Source: Desulfobacterales bacterium
GTDB lineage: Bacteria; Desulfobacterota; Desulfobacteria; Desulfobacterales; Desulfobacteraceae
Direction of reading: 5' to 3'
Length of the DNA stretch: 5,579 bases
NCBI GenBank assembly: GCA_022361315.1
Contig: JAKSBB010000983.1
Coordinates: forward strand, 1 to 5,579
Part shown: piece after piece, positions 1-5,579 of the stretch
How positions within the stretch are numbered: position 1 is the stretch's first letter
How the letters are laid out: each line of letters opens with the position of its first letter
Notes under the pieces: model-generated
The model's database searches: none
The model's input: the letters and a program-made list of their open reading frames with translations, nothing else
Told to the model about the DNA's origin: nothing
Made by a program: the position numbers and the translations under genes

Positions 1-516
1 CACTATCCGGAAGCCTTTGCAGATCCTGTCACCATTGTGGTGGATGCCAACTGGATTCAGCCCGCATTTTCCGACCGGCTGAACCGGCGGATTACCACCA
101 AGGCTTATTCCCGTCATGTCCCTGGTATAAAATGGCGTAAACGTGACAATATGGTTCCCCATGCAGACAACGTATTTCAGGAAGAGATGGATGTGTTTAT
201 CTATTTGCTTTCCCTGCGTCACAAGGCCCGGTTTGACTACGATGATATCCTGACCCTGCTGCGGGTTCAGGGCAGCGTATTCAAGGGAAGCTTTAAACAG
301 ATCCAACGTCTCTTCAAGGGGGTTGAGATTGAAGAGGCCCGGGTGCAGTCGGCCTCCGGCAGTTCTTTAAAATACATTTACCATCTGCAGTTTGAAAAAA
401 GTTCCGCCTATGTCAGGCCCATGATAAAAGCCTTTGCCCGGCAACTGGAATGGATGCTGGATTGCTGGATGTCCCAGGCCGTGGTGGAAACGAAGATCAA
501 ATATCTGGCATCCTGA
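1..516 (+). CDS. tssF: Probable TssF-like T6SS baseplate subunit, C-terminal part (5' end outside window)
   Basis: The frame is open from the first base, so this is the last 171 residues of a longer protein; the GTG at 37 is an internal Val codon, not a start. TssF is a cytoplasmic wedge protein of the T6SS baseplate, working with TssG, TssE and TssK. The call rests on remote resemblance, judged by eye, to the end of TssF. A beta-strand with 'VVDANWIQPAFSDRL' resembles the family's 'CTNRDLPARL' element. A helical 'DVFIYLLSLRHKARFDYDD' resembles 'WRLVSHLSLNYLSL'. A final strand-helix block (KYIYHLQFEK, then a long helix with 'MLDCWMSQAVVETKIKYL') resembles the family's last block ending 'YASINSFTRL'. 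The TssL gene follows after 25 bases, which supports a T6SS operon. The key TssF motifs are degenerate, so another T6SS structural subunit is possible. Confidence 0.5.
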   Translation, partial: HYPEAFADPVTIVVDANWIQPAFSDRLNRRITTKAYSRHVPGIKWRKRDNMVPHADNVFQEEMDVFIYLLSLRHKARFDYDDILTLLRVQGSVFKGSFKQIQRLFKGVEIEEARVQSASGSSLKYIYHLQFEKSSAYVRPMIKAFARQLEWMLDCWMSQAVVETKIKYLAS

Positions 517-541
517 TGCCGGGGTGAAAAGGAAAGGGTCA

Positions 542-1171
542 ATGGAAAAACAACTCTGGAAGAAAATTGCTGAACTCTTTTCCGACATGGAAACCGGCAT
601 CTCCGAGTTCCTGTCCAAGGATAAACTGGATGTGGATGACATCATCGACAGTCCGGATACCAATATCCTACAGGTCAGGGAATCCATCCGTAAGCAACTG
701 GATCTGCTGCGGGTGGATCTGTCGGAATACCTTACCGAACAGGAGAGCTACTATGTCCTGTTCGCCATCGTTATCTACATTGATGAGCATATCCAGGTCA
801 CGGTTCTGGACAAAGCCGAACTCACCTGGCCCATCCTTCAAAAAGAGCTGTTCGACATTGATGACGGCGGCAATCTCTTCTATGACACCCTGGATCATAT
901 CCTGAAGAAACCGGAAATCTCTATCTTCATCTTTGAGGTATTTTACTTCTGCCTGAACCACGGTTTTAAGGGGAAACACATCAGTGACCCCCTTGCCGTA
1001 GCAGACTATAAAAAACGTCTGGAACAGAAGATCGACGCCGGAGAGTTTACGCCGGATATCATGATTCCTGAAGACACCACAGGCTTTCCCAGGCTGTTCT
1101 CACCGGTCTGGTATTATGCCGTGGCCGCATCCCTCGTCGGCATGGTTGCGATTGTCTTTTCTTTGTATTAA
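542..1171 (+). CDS. tssL: TssL (DotU/IcmH family), T6SS membrane-complex subunit
   Basis: This 209-residue protein matches the DotU/TssL family, which with TssJ and TssM forms the envelope-spanning T6SS complex and contacts the baseplate. Most of the protein is a cytoplasmic helical domain. Family signatures in order are 'YVLFAIVIYIDE' (71-82), W96 with the following helix, the 'DDGGNLF' turn (107-113) and 'FEVFYFCLNHGFKGKH' (131-146), equivalent to the usual 'LYLCLALGFEGRY'. One hydrophobic segment (about 188-208) ends the protein, as expected of a C-tail-anchored TssL. There is no periplasmic OmpA-like or SPOR extension, so it is the short form. The ATG at 542 was chosen because AAGGAAAGGG (529-538) lies just upstream; an in-frame ATG at 434 would overlap the previous gene by 83 bases and add 36 residues of out-of-frame TssF sequence. 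It is probably co-transcribed with the upstream gene. Confidence 0.87.
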   Translation: MEKQLWKKIAELFSDMETGISEFLSKDKLDVDDIIDSPDTNILQVRESIRKQLDLLRVDLSEYLTEQESYYVLFAIVIYIDEHIQVTVLDKAELTWPILQKELFDIDDGGNLFYDTLDHILKKPEISIFIFEVFYFCLNHGFKGKHISDPLAVADYKKRLEQKIDAGEFTPDIMIPEDTTGFPRLFSPVWYYAVAASLVGMVAIVFSLY

Positions 1172-1205
1172 ACGAGGTCTCTCGTGAAGGGCTGAACTCA
1201 GGTCT

Positions 1206-1886
1206 TTAATTCCGGCAGAACCGTATCAGATCCTGTTTACCGTAGAGGGGGACCGAGATGGCATCTATCCCTTCTTTTTTTCGGAACTGGGATAGCGCCC
1301 TTCCTGCAGCGGTGCTGTTGGGAAACTTGCCGAAACGGACGGCGTAAATCTTCTTGCCGTTCCCGCAGGTCAGAATAATGGCGGCAGGGGAGTACACGGC
1401 GAATTTTGACGTATCCTCCAGTGCATACTTCTTGTCCGTATATACGCCGGTTTGAATGGCCCAGGCGGGATTTGCCGATTGGGCTGAGTTCTGGCTTTCA
1501 AGCATTTCAATGATGTTGGGAAGCTGGATGGTTTTCTTTTTTACACCGGGCCGCGCCTTTTTTTCAGGGGGACTGGAATTAACCGCTGTGTTTTTTGGCC
1601 GTTGAACGGGAACGGATTTTTTTACTACCTTTGAGCTGGCGGGTTTTGAAGTAGTTGGCTTTGAACTAACGGGTTGCGATTTTATTGCCACAGGTTTTAC
1701 CGGCGCAGGCTTCACAGCCGGCTTCTTTGGAACCGGTTCATATTTGGTTTCAACAGGGTCATCCGAGGGGTTCAGAATTGCGTAAGTCATATTCCCGATC
1801 TGTTTTCCCATCACTGACAACACCACTGCCACAATAACGGATACAGCAATCATTTTTACTATATTCATGGAAAACGATGATGGCAC
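1206..1886 (-). CDS. Membrane-anchored SPOR-domain protein
   Basis: This 226-residue protein has three parts. Residues about 8-27 are one transmembrane segment after a seven-residue cytoplasmic tip. Residues about 50-118 are a Lys/Pro/Ser-rich, probably extended linker with repeated KP and SKP units, suited to crossing the periplasm. Residues about 140-214 form a SPOR-like domain, seen from 'WAIQTGVYTD' (142-151) and 'YAVRFGKFPNSTAAGRAL' (181-198). SPOR domains bind glycan strands stripped of stem peptides, often at division sites. Two cysteines (C174, C224) in the predicted periplasmic part could form a disulfide. The start is a GTG preceded by GGGAGAAGAG five bases upstream; the in-frame ATG seven codons later has no ribosome binding site. 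The gene converges on tssL and diverges from the transglycosylase gene. It could serve division (FtsN/DedD-like role) or the neighbouring secretion system; the sequence does not decide. Confidence 0.78.
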   Translation of the reverse strand: MPSSFSMNIVKMIAVSVIVAVVLSVMGKQIGNMTYAILNPSDDPVETKYEPVPKKPAVKPAPVKPVAIKSQPVSSKPTTSKPASSKVVKKSVPVQRPKNTAVNSSPPEKKARPGVKKKTIQLPNIIEMLESQNSAQSANPAWAIQTGVYTDKKYALEDTSKFAVYSPAAIILTCGNGKKIYAVRFGKFPNSTAAGRALSQFRKKEGIDAISVPLYGKQDLIRFCRN

Positions 1887-2165
1887 TGCAACTCTTCTCC
1901 CGTCCTGTAATCGTCTGTTAAACGGCCTTTTGTTCCGCCCATGGCAAAAAGAAGGTTTTACTGCTTAATTAGGCCAGAAAGTGCAAATTGTCAATACTTT
2001 CGGGCTGTGTACCCAAAAATAAGTTAAAAATTTACTGATCTAGGATAAGAGAATTTACCCAATGTAGGCATGAACTCTGCCTTGATTTTTGTTCCTGATA
2101 ATGTCATCATACCTCTTCTGATAGAAACGATGAGCAACATTTCACAAGTTCCGGAGAGATAATTA
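1887..2165. other. Divergent intergenic region between SPOR gene and transglycosylase gene
   Basis: This 279-base stretch separates two divergently transcribed cell-wall genes and contains no convincing coding region. It becomes A/T-rich between about 1960 and 2060, as promoter regions do. The minus-strand promoter is listed separately. For the plus-strand gene the signals are weaker: a GATAAT hexamer at 2097-2102 without a good -35, and TTGATT (2082-2087) spaced 17 bases from CATCAT (2105-2110). I could not choose between them. No sigma-54 site, riboswitch or convincing operator was seen. Confidence 0.5.
1966..1994 (-). promoter_or_regulatory. Candidate sigma-70 promoter for the SPOR-domain gene
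   Basis: Read on the minus strand there is a perfect TTGACA -35 (1994-1989), a 17-base spacer and a TAATTA -10 (1971-1966). The -35 and spacing are ideal; the -10 matches the consensus poorly, though it is A/T only. Transcription would start near 1959 and leave a leader of about 70 bases before the GTG start at 1886. Confidence 0.45.
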
Positions 2166-3263
2166 ATGAGGCGATTTTTCCTTCTTGCAGTCTGCTTGGT
2201 GATCTGCGGTTTCGGGATGCCGTTGAGAGCAGAAGATAAGGTCGTAAGGGATATTGATACCCGCAGGATACCACCCCTGATGGAGACAGTTCGGTTTCAG
2301 GGAGATATCCGTCTTTGCGGTGAGGTTGTACCCTATAAGCGGGCAGCGGTTCGCGAACGGTTTGAAAAAGAAGTACTTCTGGCCGCATGGAACCGGCCCC
2401 AGGTAATTCTCTGGCTCAAGCGCGGCAACCGTTATTTCCCTTTGATTGAGAAAATTTTAAAAGAAGAGAATCTTCCCCTGGACATGAAGTACGTGCCCAT
2501 CGTGGAAAGTGCGCTGCGGCCCCACAGCAGGTCGGGGAAAGGTGCCGTCGGATACTGGCAGTTTCTCAGGAGCACCGGCCGAAGATACGGGCTGAGAATA
2601 GATGGCAAGGTAGACGAGCGCCGCAACATTTTTGCTTCCACCCGGGCAGCCTGCCTTTATCTGAAAAAGCTTCACAAGGATTTTGGTTCCTGGCTGCTGG
2701 CCATGGCGGCCTACAATATGGGAGAATTCGGACTGAACACGGAGATTGAAGCCCAGGAAAGCCGGGACTTCTTTGATCTGTATCTTCCATTGGAAACCCA
2801 GCGGTACGTATTGAAGATCGCAGCGGCAAAAATGATCATGGAATCTCCTCAAAAATACGGCTACTATCTGTCACCTAAAGATTTGTACCCCGAGTTCACC
2901 TACTCCAAGATCAACTTTTCCATCAACCAGGAGATTCCCCTGGCCATGATTGCCCGGGCCGCCGATATATCATTCAAGACTCTCAAGGATATGAATCCCG
3001 AAATCCGGGGCTACTACCTGAACGGCAAAAAGGCGACGGTGCTGGTACCCAAAGGAAAGGAAAAGGGATTTGAACGGCGGTTTTCAGACCTGAACAAGGC
3101 CTGGAAGAAAAAGGACAAGGTCAGGTATCACGTGGTTAAAAACGGGGAAAGCCTGATCGGTATTGCCAAGAAATATAATATGAGCCTTGCGGCCCTGCTG
3201 AAGCTGAACAACTTTTCCTATAAAAAAGTCATTCACCCCGGGGATAGAATCATGGTTCGTTAA
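2166..3263 (+). CDS. MltD-like membrane-bound/periplasmic lytic transglycosylase with LysM domain
   Basis: This 365-residue exported enzyme is predicted to cleave the MurNAc-GlcNAc bond of peptidoglycan, leaving 1,6-anhydro-MurNAc ends. Residues 1-22 look like a Sec signal peptide cleaved after 'LRA'; cysteines 10 and 14 do not sit in a proper lipobox, unlike E. coli MltD, which is a lipoprotein. The SLT catalytic core spans about 95-235. It shows 'YVPIVESALRPHS' with catalytic Glu114, 'GAVGYWQF' (126-133) and 'AAYNMGE' (181-187), all standard family 1 motifs. A linker domain (about 249-297) contains 'MNPEIRGYYLNGK', which resembles the degenerate LysM-like segment of MltD homologues. A clear LysM (about 321-364, 'YHVVKNGESLIGIAKKYNMS' to 'IHPGDRIMV') would bind glycan. 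The protein is shorter than E. coli MltD and has one clear LysM where that has two. The ATG is preceded by GGAGAG at 2152-2157. The gene stands alone on its strand, divergent from the SPOR-domain gene. Confidence 0.9.
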   Translation: MRRFFLLAVCLVICGFGMPLRAEDKVVRDIDTRRIPPLMETVRFQGDIRLCGEVVPYKRAAVRERFEKEVLLAAWNRPQVILWLKRGNRYFPLIEKILKEENLPLDMKYVPIVESALRPHSRSGKGAVGYWQFLRSTGRRYGLRIDGKVDERRNIFASTRAACLYLKKLHKDFGSWLLAMAAYNMGEFGLNTEIEAQESRDFFDLYLPLETQRYVLKIAAAKMIMESPQKYGYYLSPKDLYPEFTYSKINFSINQEIPLAMIARAADISFKTLKDMNPEIRGYYLNGKKATVLVPKGKEKGFERRFSDLNKAWKKKDKVRYHVVKNGESLIGIAKKYNMSLAALLKLNNFSYKKVIHPGDRIMVR

Positions 3264-3264
3264 T

Positions 3265-3282
3265 CCGGATCTGCCGATCCGG
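3265..3282. terminator. Hairpin between two convergent genes, possible bidirectional terminator
   Basis: CCGGATC (3265-3271) and GATCCGG (3276-3282) form a perfect 7-bp, G/C-rich stem with the four-base loop TGCC. It starts two bases after the transglycosylase stop codon and lies six bases past the stop of the convergent four-cysteine gene. Neither side has a run of T in the transcript, so it is not a textbook intrinsic terminator; it may instead protect 3' ends. Confidence 0.4.
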
Positions 3283-3287
3283 CTGGG

Positions 3288-3434
3288 TTACGCTTTGACG
3301 TCTTCCTTTTTGGGTTTCTGCTGTTTTTTCAGGCAGACATTGTCGTCGCGGATAATGGCACACAGCTTGGGGTTGTGAAGTTCCTTGCATGTGGCGTGAT
3401 TGTAGAGCGGGCATTCAGGATGTTGTTTGGACAT
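3288..3434 (-). CDS. Small four-cysteine protein, 48 residues, function unknown
   Basis: This short gene encodes a basic, hydrophilic 48-residue protein that I do not recognise as a named family. Cysteines 8, 16, 25 and 34 have regular spacing (C-x7-C-x8-C-x8-C), with His5, His13 and His20 among them, in a core running from 'CPLYNHATCKEL' to 'NPKLCAIIRDDNVC'. The tail (35-48) is Lys-rich. Four evenly spaced cysteines suggest a bound metal such as zinc, or two disulfides; there is no signal peptide or membrane segment, so a cytoplasmic metal site is the more likely reading. Support for it being real is strong for its size: an ATG start, AAGGAAG six bases upstream, a near-consensus promoter about 40 bases upstream of the start codon, and coherent codons with no stop. 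It is convergent with the transglycosylase gene and downstream of the 518-residue gene on the same strand. Confidence 0.78.
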   Translation of the reverse strand: MSKQHPECPLYNHATCKELHNPKLCAIIRDDNVCLKKQQKPKKEDVKA

Positions 3435-3470
3435 TCGTCTTCCTTTTTGTTTGATACCCAATAGATCTCG

Positions 3471-3499
3471 AATATACCCCAGATCGGACGGGGGTTCAA
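3471..3499 (-). promoter_or_regulatory. Sigma-70-type promoter for the four-cysteine gene
   Basis: On the minus strand TTGAAC (3499-3494), a 17-base spacer and TATATT (3476-3471) match the -35 in four of six and the -10 in five of six positions at ideal spacing. The start of transcription would fall near 3464, giving a leader of about 30 bases that carries the ribosome binding site. The 8-base palindrome AACCGGTT (3498-3505) overlaps the edge of the -35, and the spacer begins with CCCC and ends with GGGG; either could be an operator, but this is only a possibility. Confidence 0.65.
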
Positions 3500-3505
3500 C
3501 CGGTT

Positions 3506-3534
3506 TAATCCGCCATCAATGATTTGCGGGATTA
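3506..3534 (-). terminator. Imperfect hairpin after the 518-residue gene, weak terminator candidate
   Basis: TAATCCGC (3506-3513) pairs with GCGGGATTA (3526-3534) with one bulged base, and the loop carries a short ATC/GAT pairing that could extend the stem. It begins 15 bases beyond the stop codon of the 518-residue gene and just before the promoter of the four-cysteine gene. No T-run follows in the minus-strand transcript, so termination here is uncertain. Confidence 0.25.
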
Positions 3535-3549
3535 TCGCCTGTTCGGTGG

Positions 3550-5106
3550 TTAGATCTCTTCAGCCTGGTTTTCAAACCAGAATGCGACACAGATTGCAGA
3601 ATATCGAAAGAGAAAGTCGATGAGTTTAGGGGTGGAAATGGTCTGGTTAAAACCGCCGAGATGCGGACCGGTTTCAAGGATGATATCGTCAGCCCCTTTG
3701 GCAGGGATGTCGGAGACACCGCGCCGGCGGAGGAATCTTTCGAAGACCGTGTCGCTCATATCATTTTGATCCCGCACCCTCAGCATTTCCTCCATATTTT
3801 CATCCCGGCCCATAAACTGAATCAGCTCATCCACAAGTTCCCGGTTGGAAAGAGGAAGTGGCGGGAAAGAGGCGCCCTGAAACAGGCCTTGGAAATAAGC
3901 TCTGCAGACATCTTGTATCAAAGTTTGGAACAGATCCGGGCAGAACAGATCCCGGGTATCAGCCGGACATTGATTCTCATCTTTTCCCCGTCGATCCGGG
4001 GCCTGGCTGCGGAAGCAGCTTCCCATGACAAGGATAAAGCTTAACAGGTGCTCGCCGATATAATGCCTCAGATCTTTGCCGGATTCGGTTTGAATCATAT
4101 GTTCGAAATCCCTGAGGCCGGAACGGGCGAAGTTGGGATACCGGCAGGAGTCCAGCCATTGGTCGAGTCTGCCGCCGTGTTCCCAGAGGTAGGCCCCGTT
4201 ATCGTTCCTGCGGCCCTGCTGCACCCGGTTGTGGAAAAGGGGAATCAATGCAGTATGGACGATGCCTTTTGCCGTCAGGGCACCAAGCTGTCTGGCATTT
4301 TTACGGAAGATGCTCATCACAGGTTCAATGGATTTACCGGTGTTGTTTTCATTGGGATACTCGTAGTACCCCTCACAGGGCGTAAAGGCAATGCAGATGC
4401 CTTGATAAAGATCTTCAGGTGCGCCGGAGGGCAGGGGGGGATTTACTTTGAACAAACGGCAACCACCAATGGAAACCGGGGTCGGAACGCTGAATGTCTC
4501 ATCCGGGCCTGCCAAATATGCCAGCCACTCGGCTTCCCGGAGCAATTCCTGAACATTCCCACGGCTTCTGGCGAATTTAATAACGCCGGAAGGGTTGCCG
4601 TTGTTCATTAACATCAAACTTCTGCCGCTCCAGGTAAAAGAGGTGTTCCCGTGATGCCCCAGACGGCTGGTCAGTTCATTTAAAGAAATTGACCGGGGCT
4701 CAGGAACGATATGCTTACCGATTTGAACATCAGGTCTTTGAATGTGAACCGGTAATTTGCCAAGGGCCTGACTTACTGCACGTAGCCGTTTACCTGAGGA
4801 ACTAGGCAGAAGATCCCGCAGTCTTGATATGATGGGTCGGGAATGACTGAGATGCCTGCGGCCGGCCAACAGCACAAGGGTATCAGCCGCTTCACCGTAG
4901 AGGAACAATATTTGTTTCCGGGAGGCGAAGCGGTCTGACTCGACCACGGATGCCAGGGCTTCCACAGTTTGTGAGGTAACATCTTCCGGGTAATCCCGGA
5001 TGTGGGTAGCCAGATATTGGACCGCCATATAGGCGGCGGAAAAGTCCCTGCAATGATGAAGCAGTTGGTTCTCGGTATGAATCCGGCCGGTGGTGTTGGG
5101 GGGCAA
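3550..5106 (-). CDS. Uncharacterised 518-residue protein, possible degenerate kinase-like core
   Basis: I do not recognise this as a named family. No signal peptide or membrane segment is evident, so it is probably cytoplasmic. Residues about 25-120 are helical and resemble HEAT-type repeats. From about 155 to 340 the order of short motifs recalls a protein-kinase-like fold: 'SGVIKFA' with Lys177 as a possible nucleotide-binding lysine, 'LLREAEWLAYL' with Glu191 as its possible helix-C partner, a hinge-like 'GICIAFTPCEGYYEY' (236-250), 'KGIVHTALIPLFHN' (280-293) where a catalytic loop would be, and 'GLRDFEHM' (330-337) with Asp333 in the place of the DFG Asp. The usual catalytic-loop Asp is absent, so it may be inactive or use an unusual mechanism. 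The C-terminal third is helical and ends with a conserved-looking 'GPHLGGFNQTISTPKLIDF' (480-498). The first in-frame start is TTG at 5106 with no clear ribosome binding site, 13 bases after the previous stop; ATG codon 27 is an alternative. The kinase comparison is inference by eye. Confidence 0.72.
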   Translation of the reverse strand: MPPNTTGRIHTENQLLHHCRDFSAAYMAVQYLATHIRDYPEDVTSQTVEALASVVESDRFASRKQILFLYGEAADTLVLLAGRRHLSHSRPIISRLRDLLPSSSGKRLRAVSQALGKLPVHIQRPDVQIGKHIVPEPRSISLNELTSRLGHHGNTSFTWSGRSLMLMNNGNPSGVIKFARSRGNVQELLREAEWLAYLAGPDETFSVPTPVSIGGCRLFKVNPPLPSGAPEDLYQGICIAFTPCEGYYEYPNENNTGKSIEPVMSIFRKNARQLGALTAKGIVHTALIPLFHNRVQQGRRNDNGAYLWEHGGRLDQWLDSCRYPNFARSGLRDFEHMIQTESGKDLRHYIGEHLLSFILVMGSCFRSQAPDRRGKDENQCPADTRDLFCPDLFQTLIQDVCRAYFQGLFQGASFPPLPLSNRELVDELIQFMGRDENMEEMLRVRDQNDMSDTVFERFLRRRGVSDIPAKGADDIILETGPHLGGFNQTISTPKLIDFLFRYSAICVAFWFENQAEEI

Positions 5107-5119
5107 AACTAAAAAACAG

Positions 5120-5579
5120 TTATTGGGTCAGGGATTCCTCGGAAATCCCTGACGAATCTGTATTAAGCTGGGTATCCAGCTGGGGAACCGGTCTGTCGGA
5201 TTCCGCTGGTACGATGGGGGTAATCGAAGTATTAGAGCTGCCGGATGATTCTGCAGCTGTGGGTGCGGCGGGCGGCACAGTTGCAGGAACAGCCGCCCGG
5301 CTGGAAAGGGCGGCACTCAGGTCCTGAATCTTCTTTTCCAGGGATGTACGGACAACGTTGATATCCGCAGCCACGGCATTCCGGGCATCCTGTACCAGGG
5401 TCTTTTGTTGCTTGTCCAGAAGGCTGGTCTGCTTGTTAAGCCACGCAATCTGTTCTTCCCAGGCCGTGAGTTCCAGCAGCCGGGCATCAAACTCTTCCCG
5501 GAATAACTGCATATCCTGGCTGATTTTGTCGGCCTCGGTTTTGAACCGTACGTTATTTTCCTTGATCGCCGCTAAAAGC
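5120..5579 (-). CDS. Coiled-coil protein with Pro/Ser/Thr-rich tail, C-terminal part (5' end outside window)
   Basis: The frame stays open to the window edge, so only the last 152 residues are visible. The ATG at 5512 has no well-placed ribosome binding site and the upstream codons continue the same helical pattern, so it is probably internal. Visible residues 1-93 are charged, with Leu/Ile/Val at heptad-like spacing ('LEKKIQDLSAAL', 'WEEQIAWLNKQTSLLDKQQK'), which predicts a coiled coil. Residues about 94-152 are low-complexity and rich in Pro, Ala, Ser and Thr, probably disordered, and end in an acidic 'SEESLTQ'. No enzymatic motif is seen. The stop codon is 13 bases before the apparent start of the 518-residue gene, so the two are likely one operon. 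Its role cannot be told from this fragment; a structural or scaffold part is possible. Confidence 0.72.
   Translation of the reverse strand, partial: LLAAIKENNVRFKTEADKISQDMQLFREEFDARLLELTAWEEQIAWLNKQTSLLDKQQKTLVQDARNAVAADINVVRTSLEKKIQDLSAALSSRAAVPATVPPAAPTAAESSGSSNTSITPIVPAESDRPVPQLDTQLNTDSSGISEESLTQ
5127..5153 (-). terminator. Hairpin at the coiled-coil gene end, possible terminator or attenuator
   Basis: GTCAGGGATT (5127-5136) and AATCCCTGAC (5144-5153) form a perfect 10-bp stem with a seven-base loop. In the minus-strand transcript it covers the last codons of the coiled-coil gene and is followed, after 10 bases, by a run of six T (5116-5111) just before the TTG start of the next gene. 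The T-run is farther from the stem than in an ordinary intrinsic terminator, so partial termination or an effect on translation of the next gene is possible. Confidence 0.4.

Noticed and set aside
434..541. Upstream ATG extension of tssL
   Set aside because: It would overlap the previous gene by 83 bases and lacks a ribosome binding site, whereas the ATG at 542 has one; the added residues do not resemble TssL.
1172..1185. Hairpin ACGAG/CTCGT just after the tssL stop, considered as a terminator
   Set aside because: The stem is only 5 bp with a four-base loop and no T-run follows; this is too weak to call.
1881..1895. TGGCACTGCAACTC considered as a sigma-54 promoter
   Set aside because: The TGGCAC half is present but the GC element at the required distance is missing, and the site lies over the SPOR gene start on the opposite strand.
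2195..2210. Lipoprotein signal in the transglycosylase
   Set aside because: Cysteines 10 and 14 are preceded by Val and Ile at the -1 position, where a lipobox needs Gly, Ala or Ser; an ordinary signal peptide cleaved after residue 22 fits better.
2457..2852. A 131-codon minus-strand frame inside the transglycosylase gene
   Set aside because: The plus strand encodes clear SLT catalytic motifs across the same bases; the minus frame is a shadow with no ribosome binding site.
3661..4044. A 127-codon open frame on the plus strand
   Set aside because: It is also antisense to the 518-residue gene, with an atypical composition and no recognisable motif.
4048..4611. A 187-codon open frame on the plus strand opposite the 518-residue gene
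   Set aside because: It shares codon boundaries with the minus-strand gene, has no good ribosome binding site or domain, and looks like an antisense shadow; the minus-strand frame is longer and reads as a normal protein.

Overview
The window looks like a chromosomal segment of a Gram-negative bacterium. It has type VI secretion (T6SS) genes, an exported lytic transglycosylase of the MltD type and a SPOR-domain protein, all of which imply a thin periplasmic peptidoglycan layer. Base composition is moderate by eye, near half G+C, and ribosome binding sites are purine-rich. The style of the proteins suggests a Desulfobacterota (former Deltaproteobacteria) genome, but this is an impression and no marker gene here proves it.

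Layout. Positions 1-1171 (+) are the 3' end of a T6SS cluster: the C-terminal part of a probable, divergent TssF baseplate protein, then a complete tssL (DotU/IcmH) whose only membrane anchor is at its extreme C-terminus. Facing it, 1206-1886 (-) encodes a membrane-anchored SPOR-domain protein with a long Lys/Pro/Ser linker. A 279-base divergent intergenic region follows, with a good promoter for the SPOR gene, and then 2166-3263 (+) encodes an exported MltD-like transglycosylase with one clear C-terminal LysM. The SPOR protein and the transglycosylase both act on peptidoglycan and sit beside genes for a machine that must cross it. A functional link is plausible but is inferred only from position.

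From 3288 to the end everything real is on the minus strand. In transcription order there is the 3' end of a coiled-coil protein with a Pro/Ser/Thr-rich tail (5579-5120), a 518-residue protein of unknown function that may hold a degenerate kinase-like core (5106-3550, apparent TTG start), and a 48-residue four-cysteine protein (3434-3288) with its own convincing sigma-70-type promoter. A 10-bp perfect hairpin covers the end of the coiled-coil gene just before the start of the 518-residue gene.

The least described parts are the four-cysteine miniprotein and the 518-residue protein. I see no RNA gene, CRISPR array, insertion sequence or attachment site.
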